Source: Bacillota bacterium (lineage in GTDB: Bacteria; Bacillota; Clostridia; Christensenellales; CAG-138). Taken from it: a DNA stretch of 38,646 nucleotides. Shown in pieces: positions 9,871-18,388 of this stretch. Position numbers and translations under genes: made by a program. The notes below the pieces were generated by a model. It did no database searches, was not told where the DNA came from, and saw only the letters and a program-made list of their open reading frames with translations. The first letter of the stretch is position 1, and each line of letters opens with the position of its first letter. The stretch spans positions 1 to 38,646 of the forward strand of contig JAEEKE010000135.1 in assembly GCA_016282255.1 (NCBI GenBank). The letters are read 5' to 3'.

Positions 9871-11427
9871 GTGTCCTTGGATACTCTACATATTATCCTG
9901 CCGGTCGCCGGACTTGCTCTCGGCGCCGTCGGCGGGGCCCTCGGAACCTATTTGGTAGACAGGAAAAATGCAGAATCAAAGGTCGCCAAGGCGGACGAAA
10001 TGGTCAAGAAGATGATCGACGACGCCCAGACGCGAGCCGAAACCCTCAAGAAGGAAACGATCCTCGAAGCGAAGGAAGAAGTCTATCGCCTGAAGAACGA
10101 AAACGAGAGGGAAAACAAGGAACGAAGAAACGAGCTCCAGCGCGCGGAGCGCAGGCTCCAGCAGCGCGAGGAGAGCTTCGACAAGAAGCAGGACGGTCTT
10201 GAACAGCGCGAACAGCAGCTTAACAAGCGCATCAAGAACATCGACGCCAAGGAAGCCTCGATCGACAAGCTCTATGAAGAACAGAAGCAGGAGCTCGAGC
10301 GCGTCGCGGGGATGAGTCAGGAGGAAGCAAAGGGCGTTCTGCTCGCAAACGTCGAGAAGGACGCGAGGCACGACGCCGCGCTGATCATCCGCGATATCGA
10401 GGCCAAGACCAAGGCGGAGGCCGACCGCCGCGCGACGAACATCATCTCGATGGCGATCCAGCGCTGCGCCGCCGACCACGTCGCCGAGGTGGCTATCTCC
10501 GCAGTACCCCTGCCCAACGACGAAATGAAGGGCCGCATCATCGGCCGCGAGGGCAGGAACATCCGCACCTTCGAGACCGCGACCGGCGTTGAGCTGATCA
10601 TCGACGATACGCCCGATTCGGTCATCCTTTCCGGCTTCGATCCCGTCCGCAGGGAGGTCGCCCGCATCGCCCTCGAAAAGCTGATCATCGACGGCCGCAT
10701 CCATCCCGCCCGCATCGAGGAGATGGTCGAAAAGGCCCGCAAGGAGGTCGACAATCAGATCCGCGAGGCCGGCGAACAGGCGGTCTTCGAGGTGGGCGTG
10801 CACGGCCTGCATCACGAGCTGATCAAGCTTCTGGGCCGCCTGCGCTTCCGCACCAGCTACGGCCAGAACGTGCTCAAGCACTCCATCGAGGTCGCGCATC
10901 TCTGCGGCCTGATGGCCACCGAGCTCGGCGTCAACGTCCAGCTCGCCAAGCGCGCGGGCCTGCTCCACGATATCGGCAAGGCCGTCGACCACGAGGTCGA
11001 GGGCACCCACAACCAGATCGGCGCCGATCTCGCCAAGAAGTACCGCGAGAACAACCAGGTCGTCCACTGCATCCTCGCCCATCACGGCGACGTCGACCCA
11101 GGCACGGTCGAGGCCGTGCTCGTGCAGGCGGCGGACGCCATCTCGGCAGCCCGTCCCGGCGCAAGGCGCGAGACGCTCGAGAACTACATCAAGCGCCTTG
11201 AAAAGCTCGAGGAGATCGCCAATTCCTTCGAGGGCGTCGACAAGAGCTTCGCGATCCAGGCCGGCCGCGAGGTCCGCATCATGGTCAAGAGCGACACGGT
11301 CTCCGATACCGACATCATCGTCATCGCGAAGGACATCGTCAAGCGCATCGAGACCGAACTCGAGTATCCCGGCCAGATCAAGGTCAACGTCATCCGCGAG
11401 ACCAGAGCGACCGAGTACGCGAAGTAA
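9871..11427 (+). CDS. rny: Ribonuclease Y
   Basis: N-terminal TM, long coiled coil, KH domain ([22 protein letters not shown]), HD domain ([13 protein letters not shown]...[11 protein letters not shown]), C-term [21 protein letters not shown] start at 9871 is 8 nt after AGGAGGT (9857-9863); the ORF-track start 9862 lies inside the RBS. Confidence 0.95.
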   Translation: MSLDTLHIILPVAGLALGAVGGALGTYLVDRKNAESKVAKADEMVKKMIDDAQTRAETLKKETILEAKEEVYRLKNENERENKERRNELQRAERRLQQREESFDKKQDGLEQREQQLNKRIKNIDAKEASIDKLYEEQKQELERVAGMSQEEAKGVLLANVEKDARHDAALIIRDIEAKTKAEADRRATNIISMAIQRCAADHVAEVAISAVPLPNDEMKGRIIGREGRNIRTFETATGVELIIDDTPDSVILSGFDPVRREVARIALEKLIIDGRIHPARIEEMVEKARKEVDNQIREAGEQAVFEVGVHGLHHELIKLLGRLRFRTSYGQNVLKHSIEVAHLCGLMATELGVNVQLAKRAGLLHDIGKAVDHEVEGTHNQIGADLAKKYRENNQVVHCILAHHGDVDPGTVEAVLVQAADAISAARPGARRETLENYIKRLEKLEEIANSFEGVDKSFAIQAGREVRIMVKSDTVSDTDIIVIAKDIVKRIETELEYPGQIKVNVIRETRATEYAK

Positions 11428-11436
11428 CAACAATAA

Positions 11437-11466
11437 GCGGCGCGCTTCGATAACGAAGCGCGCCGC
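11437..11466 (+). terminator. Strong hairpin after rny (no classical U-tract)
   Basis: GCGGCGCGCTTCG-ATAA-CGAAGCGCGCCGC, 13-bp perfect stem. Confidence 0.6.
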
Positions 11467-11467
11467 T

Positions 11468-11672
11468 GCTAAATTCGCCTGCGGCGAGCTAAATTTGCTG
11501 ACGCAAGCTAAATTTGCCTGCGGCAAGCTAAATTCGCTGCGGCGAGCTGAAGGGCGAATTTAATTTAGCTGAAAATCTATGATTTTCAATTTAGCTGACG
11601 CAAAGCGTCAATTTAGCTGGCGCATTGCGCCAATTTAGCTGATAAAAGCTGACGCGAAGCGGCAATTTAGCT
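11468..11672. repeat. Two back-to-back arrays of a 9-bp element ((A)GCTAAATT x4, then AATTTAGCT x5) separated by mostly hairpin-forming spacers
   Basis: (A)GCTAAATT at 11468, 11487, 11506, 11526; AATTTAGCT at 11562, 11588, 11610, 11632, 11664. Spacers include CGCCTGCGGCG, TGCCTGCGGCA, GAAAATCTATGATTTTC, GACGCAAAGCGTC, GGCGCATTGCGCC. Confidence 0.95.
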
Positions 11673-11705
11673 TCTTTAGTCGGAAACGAAAGGGCGGCAA
11701 AGCTA

Positions 11706-12074
11706 ATGGCGGACAGCATTATGCTTGACAAAGCAAAGGATTTTGCGGTTGAAATAGTTAAGACCTGTAAAGGCATTAAGGAAGCAAAACGAGAGTCCGT
11801 TTTGACAAATCAGTTGATCCGCTCGGGCACTTCTATAGGAGCTAATATTTTCGAATCCAAATACGCTCAGAGTACTGCCGATTTTATAGCAAAAATGCAG
11901 ATCGCATTAAAGGAATGCTATGAGTCCGAATACTGGCTGGAATTACTGAACAGGACTGATTGTTTGCCTGACGAACAGTATAGATCGCTTCGAAGCCAAT
12001 GCGGGTCCATACGTCGGATGTTGATCTCATCCGTAAACACTTCCAAAGCAAACATAAGCGAAAACCAGAAATAA
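11706..12074 (+). CDS. Four helix bundle protein (23S rRNA intervening-sequence protein / S23-like family)
   Basis: KAKDFAVEIVKTCKGIKEAKRESVLTNQLIRSGTSIGANIFESKYAQSTADFIAKMQIALKECYESEYWLELL, typical of the S23/IVP four-helix-bundle family. Confidence 0.85.
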   Translation: MADSIMLDKAKDFAVEIVKTCKGIKEAKRESVLTNQLIRSGTSIGANIFESKYAQSTADFIAKMQIALKECYESEYWLELLNRTDCLPDEQYRSLRSQCGSIRRMLISSVNTSKANISENQK

Positions 12075-12083
12075 TAAGCAAGT

Positions 12084-12110
12084 ATGCCCCCTGTAACGGG
12101 GGCATTTTTA
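12084..12110 (+). terminator. Intrinsic terminator
   Basis: ATGCCCCC-TGTAAC-GGGGGCAT followed by TTTTAT. Confidence 0.8.
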
Positions 12111-13976
12111 TGCAAAAAGTCTGTAAACGGCGTTTATTATCAGCAGCAGCACTATTCCCAGCGCGGTCGGCAGCGCCGCCGCCAGCAGCGCCCAGTTCGC
12201 TCCGGCCTCCCGGCGTATCGTCAACAGCGTTGTCGAGCAGGGCCAGTGGAACAGCGAGAAAAGGATCGCCGAGAGCGCGGTCATGGCCGTCCAGCCGTTC
12301 GCCCTGAGGATCGCAGCGGTCTCGGCATACGAGCCGAGCTCCGTCAGGCTCCCGGACGAGGTGTAGATCAGCAGCACGATCGGCAGCACGATCTCGTTCG
12401 CGGGGAAGCCGAGGATGAAGCCCGCGAGGATCGCGCCGTCCAGCCCGATAAGGCGCGCGAAGGGCTCGAGAAATGCCGGCAGTGCCGAGAGCAGCGACCC
12501 GTCCCCTACCGGGATATGCGCAAGGGCGTGGATCACGAGTCCCGCGGGGGCGGCGACGGCGGCCGCGCGGCCGAGCATGCGCAGCGTGCGGTCGAACACG
12601 CTGCGGATAAGCACCTCCCCGGCCTTCGGCAGGCGGTAGGGCGGCAGCTCCATCAGGAACGCCGAGCCCTTGCCCGGCAGCAGCGTCTTTGAAAGGACAA
12701 GCGTCATACCGAGCGACGCGAGCACGGCGAGGAACGTGAACCCCGCCGTCAGCAGGGCGGCGCCGGCGGCCCCGGAGGCGAGGAACAGCGTCGAGAGCGC
12801 GATGATCAGCGGGAAGCGGCCGTTGCAGGGCACGAGGCCGTTGGTCAAGATCGCCTTGAGCCGCTCGTTCCGGTTCGGGATAATCCGGCAGGAGGCCACG
12901 CCCGCCGCGTTGCACCCGAAGCCCATCGAGAGCGTGAGCGCCTGCATCCCGCAGCCGCCGCAGGCGCGGAAGCAGCGGTCCAGGCAGAACGCCGCGCGGG
13001 GCAGGTAGCCGAGGTCCTCCAGCAGCGTGAACAGCGGGAAGAAGATCGCCGTCGGCGGCAGCATGACCGCCACGACCCAAGCCGCAGTGCGGAACATGCC
13101 GAAGACGAGCGCCTCGGTCAGCCATTTCGCGACCCTCATGCGGGTAAGGAGCGCAAGCAGCAGCGTTTCAAGCCTTGTAAACGCCCGGGCGAGCAGCACG
13201 GAGGGCCAGTTCGCCCCACGCACGGTGATGAAGAACACGCCGAGCAGCAGCAGGAACATGATCGGGAACGCCGTGTACCGCCCGACGGCGACGCGGTCGA
13301 GCTTTTCCGTGACCGGGGCCGGCCGCTCCTCCCGCCCTATCACGCCCCCGAGCAGGCGCGAGCATTCCCGAAGCCTTGCTTCGGCCGTTTCCCGCGCGGC
13401 TTCCGGCGAGGCCCCGGGCGGGGAGAGCAGGGGCAGATATTCCTCCCTCGGCGGGAGAGGCCCGTTTTGCGCGGCCTCCTTCGCGGCGGCGATGAGCCTG
13501 TCGAGCCCCCTCCCGCTGCGCGCGGCGCAGGGCACGACGGGGATCCCGAGGCGCTTTGAGAGCAGTTCCGTATCGATCCGAAGCCCCTTGCGCTCCGCCT
13601 CGTCGATCAGGTTGACGGCGAGCACCGCGCTGCCGGTCAGGGCAAGGACCTCGATAACGAGCGCGAGGCTCCTTTCAAGGCAGGCGGCGTCGGCCGCGAC
13701 GATGACGGCTGAGGGCGCGCTTTCTGTAAGAAAATCCCTTGCGGCCGCCTCCTCGGGCGAGCGCGGATCGAGCGAATAGCAGCCCGGCAGATCCGCGAGC
13801 CTTGCCCCGCCGCCGCGCAGCCTCCCCTCGGCGAGCTCCACCGTCTTACCCGACCAGTTGCCGGTGTGCTGGCGGAGCCCGGTCAGCGCGTTGAAGATCG
13901 TGCTCTTGCCCACGTTCGGGTTCCCCGCGAGCGCGATGACGCGCTCCTCCTCGGTCCTGCGGTGCTTTATCGTCAT
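12108..13976 (-). CDS. feoB: Ferrous iron transport protein B
   Basis: ALAGNPNVGKSTIFNALTGLRQHTGNWSGKTVE (G1), ADLPGCYSLDPRSPEE (G3), NLIDEAERKG (G4); FeoB core membrane domains (FLEDLGYLPRAAF, GFGCNAAGV). Confidence 0.95.
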   Translation of the reverse strand: MTIKHRRTEEERVIALAGNPNVGKSTIFNALTGLRQHTGNWSGKTVELAEGRLRGGGARLADLPGCYSLDPRSPEEAAARDFLTESAPSAVIVAADAACLERSLALVIEVLALTGSAVLAVNLIDEAERKGLRIDTELLSKRLGIPVVPCAARSGRGLDRLIAAAKEAAQNGPLPPREEYLPLLSPPGASPEAARETAEARLRECSRLLGGVIGREERPAPVTEKLDRVAVGRYTAFPIMFLLLLGVFFITVRGANWPSVLLARAFTRLETLLLALLTRMRVAKWLTEALVFGMFRTAAWVVAVMLPPTAIFFPLFTLLEDLGYLPRAAFCLDRCFRACGGCGMQALTLSMGFGCNAAGVASCRIIPNRNERLKAILTNGLVPCNGRFPLIIALSTLFLASGAAGAALLTAGFTFLAVLASLGMTLVLSKTLLPGKGSAFLMELPPYRLPKAGEVLIRSVFDRTLRMLGRAAAVAAPAGLVIHALAHIPVGDGSLLSALPAFLEPFARLIGLDGAILAGFILGFPANEIVLPIVLLIYTSSGSLTELGSYAETAAILRANGWTAMTALSAILFSLFHWPCSTTLLTIRREAGANWALLAAALPTALGIVLLLIINAVYRLFA

Positions 13977-14254
13977 AGGTCGGCCTCCGTTTCCGGGTCG
14001 AACGGCCCGACTATCACGAACCGCGCGTCCTGCCTGCGGATCGCCGTCACGGTGCCGCGCACGAGGTAGGCCGAGGGGTCCCCGAGCGGGCTCTCAAGCA
14101 CCTTTTTGACCCTTTCCCCGGGGAAATACCCGAGCTGCGCGAGCCTGCCGAAGGGGCTTTCGGGGCCGCCCCCGTCGATGACGGCGGCGATAACGGCCTC
14201 CTCGCCCGGGCGCAGCGCCCACAGCGGCCTGAAACTCTCCTCATGCTTCTCCAC
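13973..14254 (-). CDS. feoA: FeoA domain protein
   Basis: Overlaps feoB by 4 bp; small SH3-like FeoA pattern (RLAQLGYFPGERVKKVLESPLGDPSAYLVRGTVTAIRRQDARFVIV). Confidence 0.85.
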   Translation of the reverse strand: MEKHEESFRPLWALRPGEEAVIAAVIDGGGPESPFGRLAQLGYFPGERVKKVLESPLGDPSAYLVRGTVTAIRRQDARFVIVGPFDPETEADL

Positions 14255-14338
14255 CGGTCCCGTCCTCCGAAAAACGCTTTTTCTGCCATGTTATGCATCG
14301 GGGCGAGGAACGGTGAAGGCCTTTTAAAGCGGCCCGTC

Positions 14339-14368
14339 TTGAAAACGGCGCAGAAAGCGTGGTATAAT
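14339..14368 (+). promoter_or_regulatory. Sigma-A-type promoter
   Basis: TTGAAA(14339-14344)-N18-TATAAT(14363-14368). Confidence 0.5.
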
Positions 14369-14407
14369 AAATTTTACTGTCGCTTTTAAAGGAGAGATAT
14401 CAAATAA

Positions 14408-15766
14408 ATGAAAAGATTATTTGCGATGATCATCGCGCTGCTCATGCTCTTTACGATGCTTCAGGGCTGCGCTTCAAAAAACGACGTTCCCGATAACACC
14501 CAGCCGCCCGAGACCGCGGCTCCCGAGCCCACCGCGGAAGCGACGGAGGCCCCCTCGGCCGCGCCCGAGGTCACCGCGGACATGGCGTATGAGGGCGTCA
14601 GCACCTACTGCCAGCTCGAGTACGGCTGGAGGCCGGGCCAGGGCGAATACGGCGCCGAGCTGACCGTGGGCGAGGAGACGGATACGGAGCATCAGCTCGC
14701 GTTCCGCAGCTATACCGGCGCGATCGTAAGGTTCTTTGTCGACAAGGCGAGCGGCCTTACGAGGATGAAGGAATACGTCCCCGCGCTCGACGTCGAGGAG
14801 GACGCGGGCAGCTTCGACCTGTTCGAATACCTGGGCAGGGAGATCCCGACCCCGGAGCCGACGGAGGAGCCGACGAGCTACGTGTTCAAGCCCGTGGTCT
14901 ATTCGGTCTTTATGGAGGAGGTCTTCGGCGAGACCATGTGCAAGACCTGGACCAACCTCGTCAACGCCGTCATGGCGGGCGAGGATACCTTTGCCTGCCC
15001 CGATCAGCATACCTACGACTGGGTCATGGGGCAGTTCCCGAAGCATTGCTTCCCGGTGCTCCCGGAGGTGATCGACTACGCGTACGACAGGAGCCATTCC
15101 GTGGTCGACGGCGTTGCGAGCTTTACCTGGCGCGTTCCGCCCGAGGAGGCCGCCGAGCGGATCCGGGAATTCGCGCAGCAGATCGAGGGGATCCTCAACG
15201 AAACGTTCGGGCCCGGCTATACGGACGTTGAAAAATGCCTGGCGCTGTATATCTACTTCTCCGATCATTACCGGTACGACTGGGATACCTTTTATCGGAT
15301 GTATGAGGAGCCGGTGAACTACACCTGTACCTACCGCGTTTTCCAGACCGGGATGGGCATCTGCGGCGAGCTCGCGCCGGCGTACTCCTACCTGCTGATG
15401 CAGGCGGGCGTGGAGGCGACCACGATGATGGGCGGGGACCACGAATGGAGCTACGTCCGCATCAACGACCGATACTATCATATCGACCCGACCTTCGTGC
15501 TCAGCGATCAGGATTCGCTCGCCTATTTCATGATGGACGACGCTCAGCGCGAGGAGAACGGCTACGCCCCGGAGCGCTACACGATCACCTCCAACTATTC
15601 AAAGGATCATCCGCATCCCGATTACGTCGCGGACGACCGCTCCTTCGAGCCCATTTGGTCCTATGCCTTCGATGAGCTCCGGACGGACGACAAGGTGATC
15701 CGCTGCTGGCGGTATACGGAGGGCTGGGAGAAGGAATACCTGGACTTCGACTATTCCGAGTTCTAA
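14408..15766 (+). CDS. Lipoprotein with transglutaminase-like domain
   Basis: Lipobox (LLMLFTMLQGC); Cys/His/Asp triad context GMGICGELAPAYSYLLMQAG...GDHEWSYVRINDRYYHIDPTF. Confidence 0.8.
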   Translation: MKRLFAMIIALLMLFTMLQGCASKNDVPDNTQPPETAAPEPTAEATEAPSAAPEVTADMAYEGVSTYCQLEYGWRPGQGEYGAELTVGEETDTEHQLAFRSYTGAIVRFFVDKASGLTRMKEYVPALDVEEDAGSFDLFEYLGREIPTPEPTEEPTSYVFKPVVYSVFMEEVFGETMCKTWTNLVNAVMAGEDTFACPDQHTYDWVMGQFPKHCFPVLPEVIDYAYDRSHSVVDGVASFTWRVPPEEAAERIREFAQQIEGILNETFGPGYTDVEKCLALYIYFSDHYRYDWDTFYRMYEEPVNYTCTYRVFQTGMGICGELAPAYSYLLMQAGVEATTMMGGDHEWSYVRINDRYYHIDPTFVLSDQDSLAYFMMDDAQREENGYAPERYTITSNYSKDHPHPDYVADDRSFEPIWSYAFDELRTDDKVIRCWRYTEGWEKEYLDFDYSEF

Positions 15767-15813
15767 AAAAGACGGCCACGTGAAAACGGCGGGCACCAAA
15801 AACAATAAAAAGA

Positions 15814-15852
15814 GACCTGAGAAAGGCATTCGATCCCTTCTCAGGTCATTTT
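15814..15852. terminator. Bidirectional intrinsic terminator
   Basis: GACCTGAGAAAGG...CCCTTCTCAGGTC-ATTTTTAT, with A-rich sequence on the left side giving a U-tract on the minus strand; between convergent genes. Confidence 0.75.
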
Positions 15853-15870
15853 TATACGATAGCTTTCGGC

Positions 15871-17286
15871 TTATTTGATAAGCTGCTGGGGCTCGTCCTC
15901 GTCGCCCTTCTGCTTCTTGGAGAGGATGAGGTTGGTGATGATGCCCAGGATCAGCGCGCAGGCGATCGAGGTGACGGTGATGGTCTGGCCGTTGCCGAGG
16001 CTGAAGTTCAGCACGAGGCCGCCGACGCCCGCGATCAGGATGACCGACGCGACGAAGAGGTTGCGGTTCTCGTTGAGGTCCACGGGCTGCAGCATCTTGA
16101 GACCGGAGACCGCGATGAAGCCGTAGAGGGTCATGCAGACGCCGCCCATGACGCAGGCGGGGATCGAATCGAGGAACGCCACGAACGGCGCGATGAACGC
16201 GAAGATCAGGGCGAGCAGCGCGGCGCCGGTGATGGAGATGACGGAGGCGTTGCGGGTGATCGCTACGCAGCCGATGGACTCACCGTAGGTGGTGTTGGGG
16301 CAGCCGCCGAAGATCGCGCCCACGAAGGAGCCGATACCGTCGCCGAGGAGCGTGCGGGAGAGGCCGGGATCGGTGAGCAGATCCTTCTCTATGATGGTGG
16401 AGAGGTTTTTATGGTCCGCGATATGCTCGGCGAACACTACGAAAGCGACGGGCACGTAGCCGACCGCGATGGTGCCGATATAGCCGGCGTTGATCTCCTT
16501 AAGCCCCTTGATCGCCTTGAGGAAGGAGAACTCGGGCACGGAGAGGAAGGTACGGAGCGAAACGCCCTCGCTGAAGAGGTTCTTGAAGGGCGTGAAGTCG
16601 ATGATCTTGAGGGCGTCGATATTCGAAGCGTTGCCGATCAGGGTGAACACGAGCGCCACGACGTAGCCCGCGAGGATGCCGATGATGAACGGGATCAGGC
16701 GGATGCGCTTGCCGCCGTAGGTGGAGCAGATGATGACCACGAACAGCGTCACGAGCGCGCAGATCAGCGCGATGAACGGGGAAGCGACGGGCTGGAGCAC
16801 ACCGTCGACGATGGGGCCGACGTCGCCCTTCATCATATCGCCGACCGCGTTGCCTGCGAGGGACAGACCGATGATCGCAACGGTGGGCCCGATGACGACC
16901 GCCGGCATGAGCTTGCCGATCCAGTTGACGCCCACGCACTTGACGATGATCGCGATCACGACGTAGACGAGCGCCGCGAAGGCCGCGCCGATGATGAGGC
17001 CGGCATAGCCGATCTCCATGGACGCCGCGCCGCCGAAGGCCGCGAACATGGAGCCGAGGAACGCGAAGGAGGAGCCGAGGAACACGGGGCTCCGGAACAT
17101 GGTGAAGAGCTGGTAGACGATGGTGCCGACGCCCGCGCCGAACAGGGCGGCCGATGCGGTCATGCCGTTGCCGACGATCGCGGGAACGGCGATGGTCGCG
17201 GCCATGATGGCGAGAAGCTGCTGGAAAGCGAAGACCAGGCACTGCCCGAACCGAGGCTTATCCTTGACGTTGTAGATGAGTTTCAT
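15871..17286 (-). CDS. Uracil/xanthine permease (NCS2 family)
   Basis: FGQCLVFAFQQLLAIMAATIAVPAIVG...GSSFAFLGSM...VVIGPTVAIIGLSLAGNAV...GGCPNTTYGESIGCVAITRNASV. Start chosen at MKLIYNVKDKPRFGQ (17286). Confidence 0.9.
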   Translation of the reverse strand: MKLIYNVKDKPRFGQCLVFAFQQLLAIMAATIAVPAIVGNGMTASAALFGAGVGTIVYQLFTMFRSPVFLGSSFAFLGSMFAAFGGAASMEIGYAGLIIGAAFAALVYVVIAIIVKCVGVNWIGKLMPAVVIGPTVAIIGLSLAGNAVGDMMKGDVGPIVDGVLQPVASPFIALICALVTLFVVIICSTYGGKRIRLIPFIIGILAGYVVALVFTLIGNASNIDALKIIDFTPFKNLFSEGVSLRTFLSVPEFSFLKAIKGLKEINAGYIGTIAVGYVPVAFVVFAEHIADHKNLSTIIEKDLLTDPGLSRTLLGDGIGSFVGAIFGGCPNTTYGESIGCVAITRNASVISITGAALLALIFAFIAPFVAFLDSIPACVMGGVCMTLYGFIAVSGLKMLQPVDLNENRNLFVASVILIAGVGGLVLNFSLGNGQTITVTSIACALILGIITNLILSKKQKGDEDEPQQLIK

Positions 17287-17364
17287 ACTGTAACCCCTTC
17301 CTGAGTTTTGGAGCCGCCGCATTTCCCTGCGAAAACGAGCCTTTGCACCGATCTCCGGCTAAAA

Positions 17365-17393
17365 ATAATATCGCAATCGGGGGCGGATGTCAA
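17365..17393 (-). promoter_or_regulatory. Promoter for the permease gene
   Basis: Minus strand TTGACA(17393-17388)-N17-TATTAT(17370-17365). Confidence 0.65.
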
Positions 17394-17585
17394 CAAAACA
17401 CGACAATATATTGAGCGCCGGCGCGGCCGAAGCACGGCCGGAGGGCCGCTCCCGCCGCCGCCCGTTCGGGGCCGGGAAAAGAATCCCCAAGGGCCTTGAA
17501 AAAAAGCTTGTCAAGCCCCCGGGGGCTGTGCAATTATTCGGACTGCGGCATTTTGCTGCCGCCCGTTTTGCGGGAAAACCGCCCC

Positions 17586-17627
17586 TTATCAACAGACTTA
17601 TCCACATTATCCACAGGGTTTTCCACA
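17586..17627 (+). promoter_or_regulatory. Cluster of four DnaA-box-like 9-mers
   Basis: TTATCAACA 17586, TTATCCACA 17598, TTATCCACA 17607, TTTTCCACA 17619; same strand, start-to-start spacing 12/9/12. Confidence 0.75.
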
Positions 17628-17861
17628 AAGAAAAGGGCATAAACGCGGGTTTTTTGAAAAACAGCGTCGTAAGAGTTGCGGATAACTTCAAAAACCGTCC
17701 TGAAAACGCCCCGTGAAGACCGCAGGAAAGGGTGTTCAAAAATGCGCACGGGGAGGGGCGATAATATATTTTTTAGGGGGCGGGGCAGGCGCTTTTCGGG
17801 GCGCGAAGGGTCCGCTTCATCATATTCGGAAGGCCGCTCGGGGAGGGGTGCAAACTGTCTC

Positions 17862-17890
17862 TTGAACTGCGGGCGCGGGCATGATATAAA
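17862..17890 (+). promoter_or_regulatory. Extended -10 sigma-A-type promoter for the XRE/sigma4 gene
   Basis: TTGAAC(17862-17867)-N17-TATAAA(17885-17890), with TG one base upstream of the -10. Confidence 0.6.
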
Positions 17891-17923
17891 AAATCTGAAT
17901 CAAACTTGACGGAGGTATGCCCT

Positions 17924-18388
17924 ATGGAGATCGGCAGCAGGATAGCCGCGGCGCGGACGGCGGCGGGCTTGACGCAGCAGGAGCTTGCGGATAAGCTTTT
18001 CGTTTCGCGGCACCTTGTTTCGAAATGGGAGCAGGGCTTAAGGCGCCCCGATCTTAAGACCGCGGAGCTTATCGCAAGCGCGCTGTCCGTCCCCTGCGAT
18101 TCGATAATCAGCAGGGAGGAATGCGTTTTCGGCGAGCTTCAGGGCCTCATTCCGAAGGGGACGGAGCTTACCGTCGAGCGGCTTTCCGCGCTTATAAGCC
18201 GCTTCCTCAGGCAGCGCACGGAAACGGAATCCGATATCTTTATCAGCAGGTACTATCTTTTGCAAAGCTTTTCACAGATCGCCATGGCTCACGGCATGGG
18301 CGAGAACCAGGTCCGCAGCCGCCTTTCAAAGACGGTGAAGCGGCTCGGAGAATATTTGAAGGAGGAATGCGAAAATGACGGGCACTGA
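17924..18388 (+). CDS. XRE-family HTH protein with C-terminal sigma-70 region-4-like helix-turn-helix
   Basis: N-term IGSRIAAARTAAGLTQQELADKLFVSRHLVSKWEQGLRRPDLKTAELIASAL; C-term DIFISRYYLLQSFSQIAMAHGMGENQVRSRLSKTVKRLGEYLKEE. Start at ATG 17924 after GGAGG. Confidence 0.75.
   Translation: MEIGSRIAAARTAAGLTQQELADKLFVSRHLVSKWEQGLRRPDLKTAELIASALSVPCDSIISREECVFGELQGLIPKGTELTVERLSALISRFLRQRTETESDIFISRYYLLQSFSQIAMAHGMGENQVRSRLSKTVKRLGEYLKEECENDGH

Noticed and set aside
9976-11526. 516-aa minus-strand ORF opposite rny
   Set aside because: Antisense shadow of a strongly conserved RNase Y gene; no motifs.
11468-11672. CRISPR array interpretation of the AGCTAAATT repeats
   Set aside because: Repeat unit is only 9 bp, spacers are 10-17 nt and self-complementary, repeat orientation inverts midway, and no cas genes are nearby.
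13027-13779. Plus-strand ORFs opposite feoB (250 aa and others)
   Set aside because: Shadow ORFs; feoB motifs are unambiguous on the minus strand.
17287-17390. Purine riboswitch in the leader of the uracil/xanthine permease
   Set aside because: The short leader (about 70 nt after the promoter) lacks the conserved purine-riboswitch loop motifs by eye.
17401-17749. Small ORFs on both strands in the DnaA-box gap (e.g. 17387-17716, 17359-17739)
   Set aside because: No RBS or homology-like motifs, and overlapping frames on both strands; treated as non-coding.
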